DNA of 63,953 nt from the NCBI GenBank assembly GCA_900018345.1, contig FCNA01000075.1, positions 1-63,953 of the forward strand, read 5' to 3'. Within the stretch, counting starts at the first letter, position 1; each line of letters begins with the position of its first letter. The notes beneath the pieces were generated by a model. It did no database searches and was not told the origin of the DNA. It worked only from the letters and a program-made list of their open reading frames with translations. Source of the DNA: Clostridiales bacterium CHKCI006. Its GTDB lineage: Bacteria; Bacillota_I; Bacilli_A; Erysipelotrichales; Coprobacillaceae. This document shows positions 27,201 through 33,577 of the stretch, piece by piece. The translations under genes and the position numbers were made by a program.

Positions 27201-29452
27201 TTGGTTTCCCTTACCGTATACGTACCATAAGGCAATTCAATTGATACATCATAGCCTTGTTCATCTGTTACTAGAACATCATAGGTCGTCGCTGCATCCC
27301 AGCCATTGGCTGCCACATCGGATGACAGTTTAACGGTAAACTCCGCACCAGCTAATGTTTCCGTTTCTCCGGTCGTTCCATCACTGGAAATCTTGATCAA
27401 ACTGAAGGCCTGCTTCATGACCTGATCTGTGGCATCCACATGGACTGATACATGTGCTGTTTCCTGATCCTGATAAGTTAAAGATACTTGATAGGACGTT
27501 TCATCTAAAAGATATCCCTCAGGCGCTTGGGTTTCTTTGACATAGTAGTTGCCTAAAGGTAAATTAGACCACTGCACCTGATCATTTCCATTAAAAGTCT
27601 TTGTTGCATTGTCACCCCATTGACCAGAAATGGTCACTTCAGAGTTGGCAGGGAACAAAACGGATCCACTAGCTGGATCTTTGATATCCTCAGCGGCATA
27701 TAAAGTATATTTAGCACCTGCTAAGGTGGCATCACCCTGTGCAACAGATCCGGTTTCTTTATCTGTCTTAGTTAAAGTAATCGAACCCGTTACCGGCTGA
27801 TTGGAAATGGTCAATTCAATGATCTGACCATCCTGTGAGATAGAAGCATCTGCAGTCACTTCTGTGATAACATAGTTTTCAGGAGCTTGTGCTTCACGAA
27901 CCGTATAAGTGCCATAATCCAGTTTACCTGAGATAGCTACACCGTTCTCATTCGTATAAATCGTTTCAACGACGGATCCGCCTTTAACGATTTCAAAAGG
28001 CACACCAGCTTGCTTAACTACCTGATTAGTCTTAGCATCGTATTTCGTTACTTGAATCTGACCTTGTTTCCAGTTGTTGCTTTGGGTGAAGGAAGTCGTG
28101 CCACCTGCTGGAATCTCGACCGACTGAATCGTGCTATTTAAGATCAAATGTTCCGGTACGCTCACTTCCTGAATATAGACTGTGCGAGGATCTAAGTCTC
28201 TTACCACAACTTTACCATCCGCACCCGTCGTATACGTTCCAATTGGATTACTCATGTCCGCATTGTAGGATAAAGTAAACTGTGTATTGGCTACCCAGTT
28301 ACCATAGTTATCCTGTTTACCAATTTCTACATTACCTAACTTCCAGTCATTGACCTGTGTGAAGTTAGTAGTTCCACCTGCCGTGATCGTGACAGAATGA
28401 ATCGTACTGTCCAACTCTAAATGACTTGGTACACTGACTTCCTGAATGTAGACTGTCTGTGCCTGAAGATTAGGAATCGTGACAGTTCCATCACTACCAG
28501 TCGTATATGTTCCGATTGGGCTAGACATGTTAGAGTTATAGGATAATCTAAAATCAACACCAGAAACCACGTTACCTCTGTTATCCTGCTTTGTGATCTT
28601 CAGGTTTCCAGTGTCTACCCAATTCACAGTGAAACCACCACTGTTACCTGGATCTGTTATAGGAAGCAAATAGCCAATATCCTGTAAACTATTGTTTGAA
28701 CTTTGTAAAACTATTGGTTGATAATCAGGAAGATTCCCCTTTACTTCGCCCGTATCCCAAGTTCCAGTGACCGACAATGGCGCTTCAAAGTGGAAGGTAT
28801 CACCGCCATTGATGGTCACCTGACCGGTCAATGACTGACCATTGCGAACCATGGACACATTATTTGGTAAAGTGATAGTAATAGAGTTATCTCCACCCAT
28901 CGTCATATTACTTGTGACTTGCTTGTCACCTTGAACAGTCGCATTGACACTGGAAGGATTAAATGAAATCGATTTGTCAGGAATAGTTTGTGTAGCAATA
29001 TAATCTAAAAAATCATTGACCCCTAATTCACGATTTCCTGTATTCTGTCCGCCGATACTATCCCAGCCACTATACAATACTGATAGTGCAAGTGAAGTAA
29101 CAACGATTCCGTTGTTTTCACTTTTAAAGCCTTCCCATGGTTCAACACCGCTCCATCCATAATAAAGAGCTTTTTTAATGTCTTCATTATGATATGTACT
29201 TTCAATGAATGATGTACCATTGGGTGGTGTAGGTTTGTTATGTTCTAAACAAAATGCTTGAATGCCATCCACACGAAAATTTCCTACAGTTGCATCTCCA
29301 TATTGCCCTTGTGCATCATATATCCTTCCGAGATACTGGAAACTTGAATAAGCTTCTGCCGTCGTTGCATTGGTAATAACAGGATAGAGGAATAAACAAA
29401 CTGCGAGGATCATCTTCCATAATCGACTGGACTGTTGTTTGATTGTATCCAT
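24251..29452 (-). CDS. Giant thioester/Cna-B surface adhesin
   Basis: A 1733-residue cell-wall adhesin. A signal peptide (residues 1-35) is followed by a thioester domain of the TQXA type with the reactive Cys at 68 (AFCLEHNKP) and ITSLALSVLYSGW-like helix. A linker strand domain follows, then some 15 Cna-B/SpaA-type repeats, each ending in E-x-(K/Q)-A-P-x-G-Y (ETQAPEGYLL, ETKAPTGYQL) with Lys/Asn/Glu residues for isopeptide bonds. Repeats 1-2 and the last two are near duplicates. The end is GVQTGDNMN, a membrane helix and RKKRRE, a non-LPXTG sorting signal. It would attach donor to host or recipient. No sortase gene is in the window. Confidence 0.9.
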   Translation of the reverse strand: MDTIKQQSSRLWKMILAVCLFLYPVITNATTAEAYSSFQYLGRIYDAQGQYGDATVGNFRVDGIQAFCLEHNKPTPPNGTSFIESTYHNEDIKKALYYGWSGVEPWEGFKSENNGIVVTSLALSVLYSGWDSIGGQNTGNRELGVNDFLDYIATQTIPDKSISFNPSSVNATVQGDKQVTSNMTMGGDNSITITLPNNVSMVRNGQSLTGQVTINGGDTFHFEAPLSVTGTWDTGEVKGNLPDYQPIVLQSSNNSLQDIGYLLPITDPGNSGGFTVNWVDTGNLKITKQDNRGNVVSGVDFRLSYNSNMSSPIGTYTTGSDGTVTIPNLQAQTVYIQEVSVPSHLELDSTIHSVTITAGGTTNFTQVNDWKLGNVEIGKQDNYGNWVANTQFTLSYNADMSNPIGTYTTGADGKVVVRDLDPRTVYIQEVSVPEHLILNSTIQSVEIPAGGTTSFTQSNNWKQGQIQVTKYDAKTNQVVKQAGVPFEIVKGGSVVETIYTNENGVAISGKLDYGTYTVREAQAPENYVITEVTADASISQDGQIIELTISNQPVTGSITLTKTDKETGSVAQGDATLAGAKYTLYAAEDIKDPASGSVLFPANSEVTISGQWGDNATKTFNGNDQVQWSNLPLGNYYVKETQAPEGYLLDETSYQVSLTYQDQETAHVSVHVDATDQVMKQAFSLIKISSDGTTGETETLAGAEFTVKLSSDVAANGWDAATTYDVLVTDEQGYDVSIELPYGTYTVRETKTPDEVNTVADFEVVINQDSREPLPYRVMNDGPFEAYVKIIKVDEDTGKTVVIEGASFKIRDMATGEFVSQKVGIFDTVNTFTTDETGMVSTPLKLDAGSYQLEEIKAPEGYVLNKEVVPFEITNTGAFIMDEDGDAIVTVEMGDEAVVGHIKINKSGEVLVGYEDGQFIYEERGLKGAEYDIIAAEDIMDPSNDGTVIYEEGTIVEHLVTDARGDAISQFHPLGKYQVVETKAPYGYTLNTEPKDVTLAYEGQEVALVEESVSFVNERQQVQLDTIKVDADSKETVAGAEITLYAAKDIVNYEGEVIVEAGTALETVTTTADGSVQFDMDLPVIEATVTGNDDAIDPDFSQTMIDGYRIVGDVNGTFALVETKAPTGYASYPLAYLFDTVANSGEAVITFSYTFENEITKVEISKKDATTSEELPGAHLEVRDEEGNTVDEWISGEEPHIIEGLEVGKEYTLIETIHPLGFDFANEIKFVVEDTGEIQKVEMLDELKTGQVTVNKTGNLFNEVTEGESDFGTTHTPVFNEAGLEGVEFTIYAAEDITLGNGVTYFDKDEAIMTITTDADGKAVSDALLVGKYYLKETTVPDGFVRNDTSYFFEIKDEDVQGVNVDLDVFNDRATVTLDLTKVMETNHYDYEEAYKDVIFGIFAREDILMADGSVGIAKDSLIYTSGIDENGHLATAIELPLGDYYIKELKTNEAYELNETEYDFTIAYMGPLISAYTIQINRGLSIENDLIKTAVKVLKVDSETGEAILNENFEFTVYTDEACTDALMTVKADTETGTVTFNDLTFGTYYVKETKAPTGYQLSDEVKTIVIDENLEGVGDVYTFEYANTLIHTDIRVNKVDSQTNKTILHKDFEFTLYSDKACEEALMTASANTEEGSAVFEDLTYGTYYVKETKAPEGYQLSEEVKTIVINDDLEGVGDVHEFEYLNTLLPVEEGVQTGDNMNIALWAGLGIVSASAAAVMVARKKRREAE

Positions 29453-29491
29453 ATTTTACGCTTTCCTTTCTTTAAAATTTCATTAGACGAA

Positions 29492-29514
29492 AAAAGCAGC
29501 TCCTTGCTGCTTTT
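29492..29514 (-). terminator. Hairpin between the Ig-like gene and the adhesin gene
   Basis: AAAAGCAGC / GCTGCTTTT arms around a 5-base loop, followed on the minus strand by TTTTTTCG. It could partly terminate after the Ig-like gene and so set the ratio of the two surface proteins. Confidence 0.65.
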
Positions 29515-30405
29515 CTAATACCAAATTACATCTCCATAATAATACGATCCATCACGATCAGAGCTTCCATATTGCATTTCAGTTTCCCAACTTTGACCAG
29601 GTGTCAATCCGCCTGATGAGCTGGACGATGAACCAGATGAAGAACTTCCTGAACTGCTGGATCCACTTCCTGTTGATCCGGATGAACTACTTCCTGATGA
29701 GGAGGAACCACTATTTGTAGAAGAATGGTTGCTTCCTGATGAAGTATTTCTTCTAGATGTGCTGCTTCCCGACCCACTTGAGGTAGTGGTTGGTGCTGGT
29801 TTCTCATTCACCGTTACAGCCAGTTCTTTTTCTACACTGTTTCCACTTGGATCGACGATGATGTATTTCACAGTGTAGCTTCCGGCTGTATGGGTATCAA
29901 CCGCCTGTTCAACGGTGATACTTGTCTCATCCAGATCACTTGTGCTGATGTACTGGTTCCAGTCATGATCCGTTAGATCTGTGCCATACTCAAAGCTGAT
30001 GCTTTCCTGAGATAGCGTTGCTTCCGGTGCCGTGGTATCAACGATATGCAATGTAAAGGGGAGTTCCTGACTGCCGGCAGTCACGGTGCCTTCATAGTCA
30101 CCGACCTTCAGATAAGCTGTACCATCTTCTTTGGTGATCGTTTGATCTTCCGTATAGTTCAGATGAATATCCTTTTGTGTATCCTGCATCTTTTCTGAAG
30201 TATTTTCATTATCGACAAACACACTGGCATCCGATGGGGTCACAGAACCTAATTCCATCGTATAGACTTCGCTATCGGCAGGCAGTAAAGCAAAGCGATT
30301 CTGTTCAGCCTGATAGCTATTGTACCAGAAACCAATACCGATTGCCGCTACTATCGCAACCACACCAGCACTGCATCCTACTATGATCTTCTTTTTCTTT
30401 TCCAT
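29515..30405 (-). CDS. Membrane-anchored Ig-like protein with Ser/Gly-rich tail
   Basis: A 296-residue type II membrane protein. It has a basic N-terminus (MEKKKK) and one membrane helix (IVGCSAGVVAIVAAIGIGFWY, residues 8-28). The outer region contains an Ig-like DUF5011-type domain (residues 125-200: LSQESISFEYGTDLTD to VDPSGNSVEKELAVTV), a nearly pure Ser/Gly stretch of about 60 residues, and a short end GQSWETEMQYGSSD. The architecture parallels the 5693-6805 protein. It is upstream of and in line with the giant adhesin gene, so the two are probably co-expressed surface factors of the ICE. Confidence 0.75.
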   Translation of the reverse strand: MEKKKKIIVGCSAGVVAIVAAIGIGFWYNSYQAEQNRFALLPADSEVYTMELGSVTPSDASVFVDNENTSEKMQDTQKDIHLNYTEDQTITKEDGTAYLKVGDYEGTVTAGSQELPFTLHIVDTTAPEATLSQESISFEYGTDLTDHDWNQYISTSDLDETSITVEQAVDTHTAGSYTVKYIIVDPSGNSVEKELAVTVNEKPAPTTTSSGSGSSTSRRNTSSGSNHSSTNSGSSSSGSSSSGSTGSGSSSSGSSSSGSSSSSSGGLTPGQSWETEMQYGSSDRDGSYYYGDVIWY

Positions 30406-30477
30406 ATCATCGCATCCTTTCCAAATAACTTTGTCATCCTACGATATTCATTCTACAATCATCTTGACTACTATTTT

Positions 30478-30510
30478 TCATTATATCATCTTGTAGCAAT
30501 GTTGCTACAA
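30478..30510 (-). promoter_or_regulatory. Candidate promoter overlapping palindrome copy 7
   Basis: On the minus strand TATAAT lies at about 30485-30480, with TTGTAG of palindrome copy 7 some 19 bases upstream as a weak -35. If real, the palindrome would cover the -35 region of the adhesin operon. The spacing is longer than ideal, so this is tentative. Confidence 0.35.
30491..30510. repeat. ICE palindrome copy 7
   Basis: TTGTAGCAA-TG-TTGCTACAA in the leader of the Ig-like/adhesin operon. The outer bases TTATATCATC and GATATAA continue the dyad imperfectly. Confidence 0.9.
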
Positions 30511-30573
30511 AAATGTGATATAAATGAGTATCCATTGATTATGTGCTTCTAAAGCATCATCTCCTTTCAATAA

Positions 30574-30593
30574 TTGTAGCAACTTTGCTACAA
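30574..30593. repeat. ICE palindrome copy 8
   Basis: TTGTAGCAA-CT-TTGCTACAA, one of the two palindromes bracketing RNA element A in the 333-base gap between the HEPN gene and the Ig-like gene. Confidence 0.9.
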
Positions 30594-30643
30594 AACAAGA
30601 GATAGAAAAAGCAGGATATATTTCAATCCCGCTAAATGGAGAA

Positions 30644-30701
30644 ATGCCGTCGGGAGTAAACCTTTTGTTTATTTGTCCCTCATAGGGATTGGGAACGACA
30701 T
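30644..30701 (-). ncRNA. Folded RNA-like element, copy A
   Basis: A 58-base element that recurs at 31545-31605. On the minus strand an outer stem (ATGTCGT with ACGGCAT, one G-U pair) encloses a small hairpin CCCT-ATG-AGGG and the conserved A-rich strand ACAAATAAACAAAAGG. A second hairpin (GCGGGAT/ATCCTGC, one G-U) lies just 3'. Differences from copy B keep the pairing on the minus strand, which is the direction of the genes. It matches no RNA family I can name. It could be a leader RNA, an antitoxin RNA or a recombination site. Confidence 0.55.
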
Positions 30702-30725
30702 AATATAAACTTTCTCAAAGAAAAA

Positions 30726-30743
30726 TGTAGCAGTTTTGCTACA
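30726..30743. repeat. ICE palindrome copy 9
   Basis: TGTAGCAG-TT-TTGCTACA, the only copy with a changed arm base. On the minus strand its TAG is the stop codon of the HEPN gene. Confidence 0.85.
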
Positions 30744-31092
30744 TTTCAATTAGGTGCTCATCTTCATGATCCAATTCTTTAAATTGCTCAAGCATTTTTC
30801 CCACTTCTTCCAGTACACGCTCGATTTTTCTCTTTTCCAAGCGGTAATTAATAATGTATCTTGTCCTGCTTTCCCACAAAGTAAACATCTCAGAATGCTC
30901 ATCAATGTATTCTGGTAAATCTAGATCAACACCATTTTGGTTTGCTAGTTGAATCAACTGCGTTATATCGTGTATTTTCTGATAAGGTACAGCATGAATC
31001 GAAAGCTCATACTTAATGGCAATCTCAACTGCCTGATGAAGATGGTACCCTACATAATTCTGTTTAGCTTTATCCAGCAGCGTCTCGCTCAT
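30739..31092 (-). CDS. HEPN-domain protein (HEPN/MNT pair)
   Basis: A 117-residue, wholly helical protein. LDKAKQNYVGYHLHQAVEIAIKYEL and KIHDITQLIQLA fit the HEPN fold, and LWESRTRYIINYRLEKRKIE is the conserved last helix. HEPN proteins paired with a minimal nucleotidyltransferase act as RNase toxin or as the target of AMP modification. A strict R-x4-6-H motif is not obvious, so RNase activity is uncertain. The gene overlaps the MNT gene by 23 bases and ends on the TAG of palindrome copy 9. Confidence 0.75.
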   Translation of the reverse strand: MSETLLDKAKQNYVGYHLHQAVEIAIKYELSIHAVPYQKIHDITQLIQLANQNGVDLDLPEYIDEHSEMFTLWESRTRYIINYRLEKRKIERVLEEVGKMLEQFKELDHEDEHLIEM

Positions 31093-31399
31093 ATACCTTT
31101 ACCCCCTTCGTTTGTATTTCTTTTAGCATTTGATCATCAACGGTGTAATTAGTCCACAAATCATACAGAAAATCAAAATAAGTATGAATAAATCTTTTGT
31201 CTTCTTTAATCTCTACATACATATCTAAATCACTCTCGTTATGGCATTGTGGAGTAATACTCGAACCAAAAATGGTAATAGACTGAACATTCGGATCCTG
31301 ACTTAGATAGTCCACCATTTGTTTAACCCGTTTCTGTTGAAGGGGAAAAATACGATTAGCATTCATAAATGGCTCAGAAAATATTTTCCACTGAAGCAT
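31070..31399 (-). CDS. MNT-type minimal nucleotidyltransferase (HEPN/MNT pair)
   Basis: A 109-residue nucleotidyltransferase. ITIFGSSITPQCHNESDLDMYVEI carries the GSx10DxD-like signature (GSS...SDLDMY), with a later Asp in the IKEDKRFIHTYFDFLYDL region. In HEPN/MNT systems this protein is the antitoxin and can AMP-ylate the HEPN partner. The ATG at 31399 fits the GAGGTG site best; other in-frame starts lie a few codons upstream. It precedes and overlaps the HEPN gene. Confidence 0.78.
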   Translation of the reverse strand: MLQWKIFSEPFMNANRIFPLQQKRVKQMVDYLSQDPNVQSITIFGSSITPQCHNESDLDMYVEIKEDKRFIHTYFDFLYDLWTNYTVDDQMLKEIQTKGVKVYERDAAG

Positions 31400-31434
31400 G
31401 ATCATCACCTCTTCTATACTAAGGATATTACATT

Positions 31435-31452
31435 TGTAGCAAAATTGCTACA
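31435..31452. repeat. ICE palindrome copy 10
   Basis: TGTAGCAA-AA-TTGCTACA upstream of the MNT gene, on the inner side of RNA element B. Confidence 0.9.
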
Positions 31453-31457
31453 TTGTT

Positions 31458-31496
31458 GATTTGGTGATGAAGACGGTGGATCGACATCACCAAATC
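31458..31496. repeat. Long perfect inverted repeat in the MNT leader
   Basis: Twelve-bp arms GATTTGGTGATG / CATCACCAAATC with a 15-base loop, between palindrome copy 10 and RNA element B. It has no T-run in either direction, so it is probably not a simple terminator. Confidence 0.7.
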
Positions 31497-31544
31497 TATA
31501 TAACAGAAAGGAGATAGAGCCCAATGATGAAAAGCTCTAACCAT

Positions 31545-31605
31545 ATGCCGTCGGACCTACCACACCTTTTGTTTATTTGTCCCTTGCAGGAATCGGGAAC
31601 GGCAT
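31545..31605 (-). ncRNA. Folded RNA-like element, copy B
   Basis: The 61-base sister of copy A. On the minus strand the outer stem ATGCCGT/ACGGCAT is perfect, the inner hairpin is TCCT-GCA-AGGG, and the A-rich strand ACAAATAAACAAAAGG is identical to copy A. A 3' hairpin TAGAGC...GCTCTA corresponds in place to that of copy A. It lies between palindrome copies 10 and 11, upstream of the MNT gene. Confidence 0.55.
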
Positions 31606-31627
31606 TCGTGCAATCTTTCATAGTGAA

Positions 31628-31645
31628 TGTAGCAAAGTTGCTACA
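31628..31645. repeat. ICE palindrome copy 11
   Basis: TGTAGCAA-AG-TTGCTACA between the 31668 membrane protein gene and RNA element B. Confidence 0.9.
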
Positions 31646-31667
31646 TATTATTTTTGTACACCAATCA

Positions 31668-32051
31668 CTATCTGTTGCTGTGCGAATGGAATCTACTCTG
31701 TAACACACTGTAAATAAAAATACCTAAGATATAGATAAGCCCCAGTGGTACTGCCAGCCAATATAAGATAAATGTTTTAACTAGCCAAATAATTAATGCA
31801 ACAATCGTATTCAAAAAGAAATACCTTTCACCAAAGATAAAATGTATGCATGTTCTATACAGCGCAACAGATAGAGGAAACAGAAGTAAACAAAGTATAA
31901 AATAAGCGCAGGTGAATAGATCACCATAAAAGAAATTGCTTGAATTTGCCATCATGATAAATAGAATAATTGCAATAATGTATGACTTTACCAGTTCAGC
32001 AACTGGAATTGTCAATAGACTTTGTTTCAGTAATTTTATAAACCTTCTCAT
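31668..32051 (-). CDS. Four-helix membrane protein
   Basis: A 127-residue membrane protein of unknown function with about four hydrophobic helices (LVKSYIIAIILFIMM, LFTCAYFILCLLLFPLSVALY, FFLNTIVALIIWLVKTFILYW, VPLGLIYILGIFIYSVLQ) and a basic N-terminus (MRRFIKLLKQ). The ATG at 32051 has AAGGAG nine bases before it; longer in-frame starts run over that site. It is in the accessory part of the ICE, upstream of RNA element B. Confidence 0.6.
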   Translation of the reverse strand: MRRFIKLLKQSLLTIPVAELVKSYIIAIILFIMMANSSNFFYGDLFTCAYFILCLLLFPLSVALYRTCIHFIFGERYFFLNTIVALIIWLVKTFILYWLAVPLGLIYILGIFIYSVLQSRFHSHSNR

Positions 32052-32065
32052 CTCAATCATCTCCT

Positions 32066-32158
32066 TCACAGCCCCAGCCATTTTGATAGCTGTAACTCAA
32101 CTATTACACCTAAGACCGTTGATGCAGTAAACAATACAATAATTACAGTAATATACAT
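32066..32158 (-). CDS. Possible 30-residue membrane peptide
   Basis: The frame encodes MYITVIIVLFTASTVLGVIV followed by a short polar end (ELQLSKWLGL), one membrane helix. Its TGA overlaps the ribosome binding site of the 31668 membrane protein gene, which suggests coupling. Its own ribosome binding site (AAGAAGG) is rather far, so it may be untranslated. Confidence 0.35.
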   Translation of the reverse strand: MYITVIIVLFTASTVLGVIVELQLSKWLGL

Positions 32159-32182
32159 CCATATAGACCTATTACCTTCTTC

Positions 32183-32392
32183 TTAGTTATCTATCCAGCC
32201 TAACTCTTTACATTGTTGAAGTATTGCTTTTAAACACTCCATATCAATGTGACCGCTTGAATCAACTATATTTAGATCATTACTGTTTCTTAAAAAGGAA
32301 ATAGTTCTGAATCCTTTTTCATAAATAATAGAACATTGACTTTCATTTGTTTTAGTCCACCCTAAATCTCTAAATATTTTTTGAGCGGTCAT
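32183..32392 (-). CDS. Small hypothetical protein
   Basis: A 69-residue protein (MTAQKIFRDLGWTKTNESQ, then IIYEKGFRTISFLRNSNDL, ending CKELGWIDN). It has a beta-rich middle between two helices. GGAGTGATGAAGC precedes the start. It closely follows the 115-residue gene (6-base gap) and is probably in the same operon. No family or function recognised. Confidence 0.6.
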   Translation of the reverse strand: MTAQKIFRDLGWTKTNESQCSIIYEKGFRTISFLRNSNDLNIVDSSGHIDMECLKAILQQCKELGWIDN

Positions 32393-32398
32393 GCTTCA

Positions 32399-32746
32399 TC
32401 ACTCCATTTCTTTCACCTTAATGCCATAATCAGCGCTGATATGTGCTTTGATATACTCTTGGACACGTTGATATTGGATTGTATCGTAATCATCAGTTAT
32501 TATATGTAGATCTGACATAATTTTCATAAAAGCAGTATCTCCAACCATTTTTCTTATTTCTTTGCTTGAAATAGATAGCAACTTTTCAGGATCTACTCTT
32601 TTAAGAATATCAACATCACTTCTATAATACTTTCCAAGACTTTTTAAATTTTTATGTTTGCATTTGCCACCATCACGATAGGACTCAACGATATAACAAT
32701 AGCAGTATGTCTTGTTTGCCCCGGTTGGCATTGCTTTAATGAACAT
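32399..32746 (-). CDS. Hypothetical protein with a transposase-like N-terminal segment
   Basis: A 115-residue protein. NKTYCYCYIVESYRDGGKCKHKNLKSLGKYY resembles the first strands of IS1634/IS4-type transposases (YVYIVESYRDExGKxRxRxLxxLG). The remainder is short and helical and has no DDE catalytic domain. AAAGGATGTGATG precedes the start. Its good start site and operon position argue for a maintained gene rather than debris, but function is unknown. Confidence 0.55.
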   Translation of the reverse strand: MFIKAMPTGANKTYCYCYIVESYRDGGKCKHKNLKSLGKYYRSDVDILKRVDPEKLLSISSKEIRKMVGDTAFMKIMSDLHIITDDYDTIQYQRVQEYIKAHISADYGIKVKEME

Positions 32747-32750
32747 ATCA

Positions 32751-33104
32751 TCACATCCTTTTCTGAAAATAATATTCAGCGTTCCTATATTTTTTTACAA
32801 TGTAGTTCTTATAAAAGAAAACATAAGTAGCTGCCAAAATATATGCCACAATAGCATATATCAATACAAAAAGAAGTGATGTGCCAGTTGTAAACTGCTC
32901 AACTAATGGTACAAATACAATTAATGCAAATATAAATGTCGTAAAATAAATAGGAAGCCAATCTAACAGGCTTCCTTCATCCAATCTCTTACATCTTTTT
33001 AGTTGTTCGATCAAGCAGTCATAAATTGTATTGTGAATATACCAGTTTTTTCGCATTTGAAATTCCATTATTTCTAATTCATCAATCATTTTATCATAGT
33101 TCAT
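32751..33104 (-). CDS. Two-helix membrane protein
   Basis: A 117-residue protein with two hydrophobic helices (WLPIYFTTFIFALIVFVPLV and SLLFVLIYAIVAYILAATYVFFY) between a helical N-terminal part (IDELEIMEFQMRKNWYIHN) and a basic C-terminal tail (IVKKYRNAEYYFQKRM). The ATG at 33104 follows GGGAAGG. Unknown function, in the accessory operon. Confidence 0.55.
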   Translation of the reverse strand: MNYDKMIDELEIMEFQMRKNWYIHNTIYDCLIEQLKRCKRLDEGSLLDWLPIYFTTFIFALIVFVPLVEQFTTGTSLLFVLIYAIVAYILAATYVFFYKNYIVKKYRNAEYYFQKRM

Positions 33105-33118
33105 ATCATTCACCTTCC

Positions 33119-33577
33119 CTATTTCACGTATATCAGCCAGTAGGTTCCATTGCCATGCCCCTTATCTCCATAAAGTGGTTTACCAACCACAGACAGGAGT
33201 TCAGGTAAAGAGATATCTCTAGTATTCCATTTCATAACCAAGGTACCATTCCTTTTTAAGACTCTCATGCATTCTCCAAATCCTTGCTTGATGTATGTTC
33301 TCCAACCATTTGGTAACTTTCCGTACTTTTGAGCTAACCAGGAGTTATCACCTACGTTCAAGAGATGCGGTGGATCAAACACGACATGATAAAATTTGTC
33401 ATCTTCAAATGGGAGATCCCTGAAATCATATTCTGTATCAGGATGAATTGTTAGCTTTCTTCCGTCACAAAGTATATCATCCAGGTATCGAATATCATTA
33501 CAAAGTAACCTCTCATCATTGGCAGCATAATAGAACATCCTGGATCCACAGCAAACATCCAAGATCGTTTTATTCAT
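33119..33577 (-). CDS. SAM-dependent methyltransferase-like protein
   Basis: A 152-residue class I methyltransferase-like protein. TILDVCCGSRMFYYA is motif I, with CNDIRYLDD after it; VVFDPPHLL is the DPP(Y/H)-type motif IV; the end is GTYWLIYVK. Proteins of this size with DPPH are often carried by phages and ICEs and are probably DNA or nucleobase methylases. A role in escaping restriction would fit with the ArdC-like gene, by inference. It overlaps the resolvase-tail gene by 8 bases. Confidence 0.75.
   Translation of the reverse strand: MNKTILDVCCGSRMFYYAANDERLLCNDIRYLDDILCDGRKLTIHPDTEYDFRDLPFEDDKFYHVVFDPPHLLNVGDNSWLAQKYGKLPNGWRTYIKQGFGECMRVLKRNGTLVMKWNTRDISLPELLSVVGKPLYGDKGHGNGTYWLIYVK

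Noticed and set aside
31496-31708. 70-residue minus-strand frame
   Set aside because: It overlaps RNA element B, the palindrome and the end of the membrane protein gene, with no start site and no protein-like composition.
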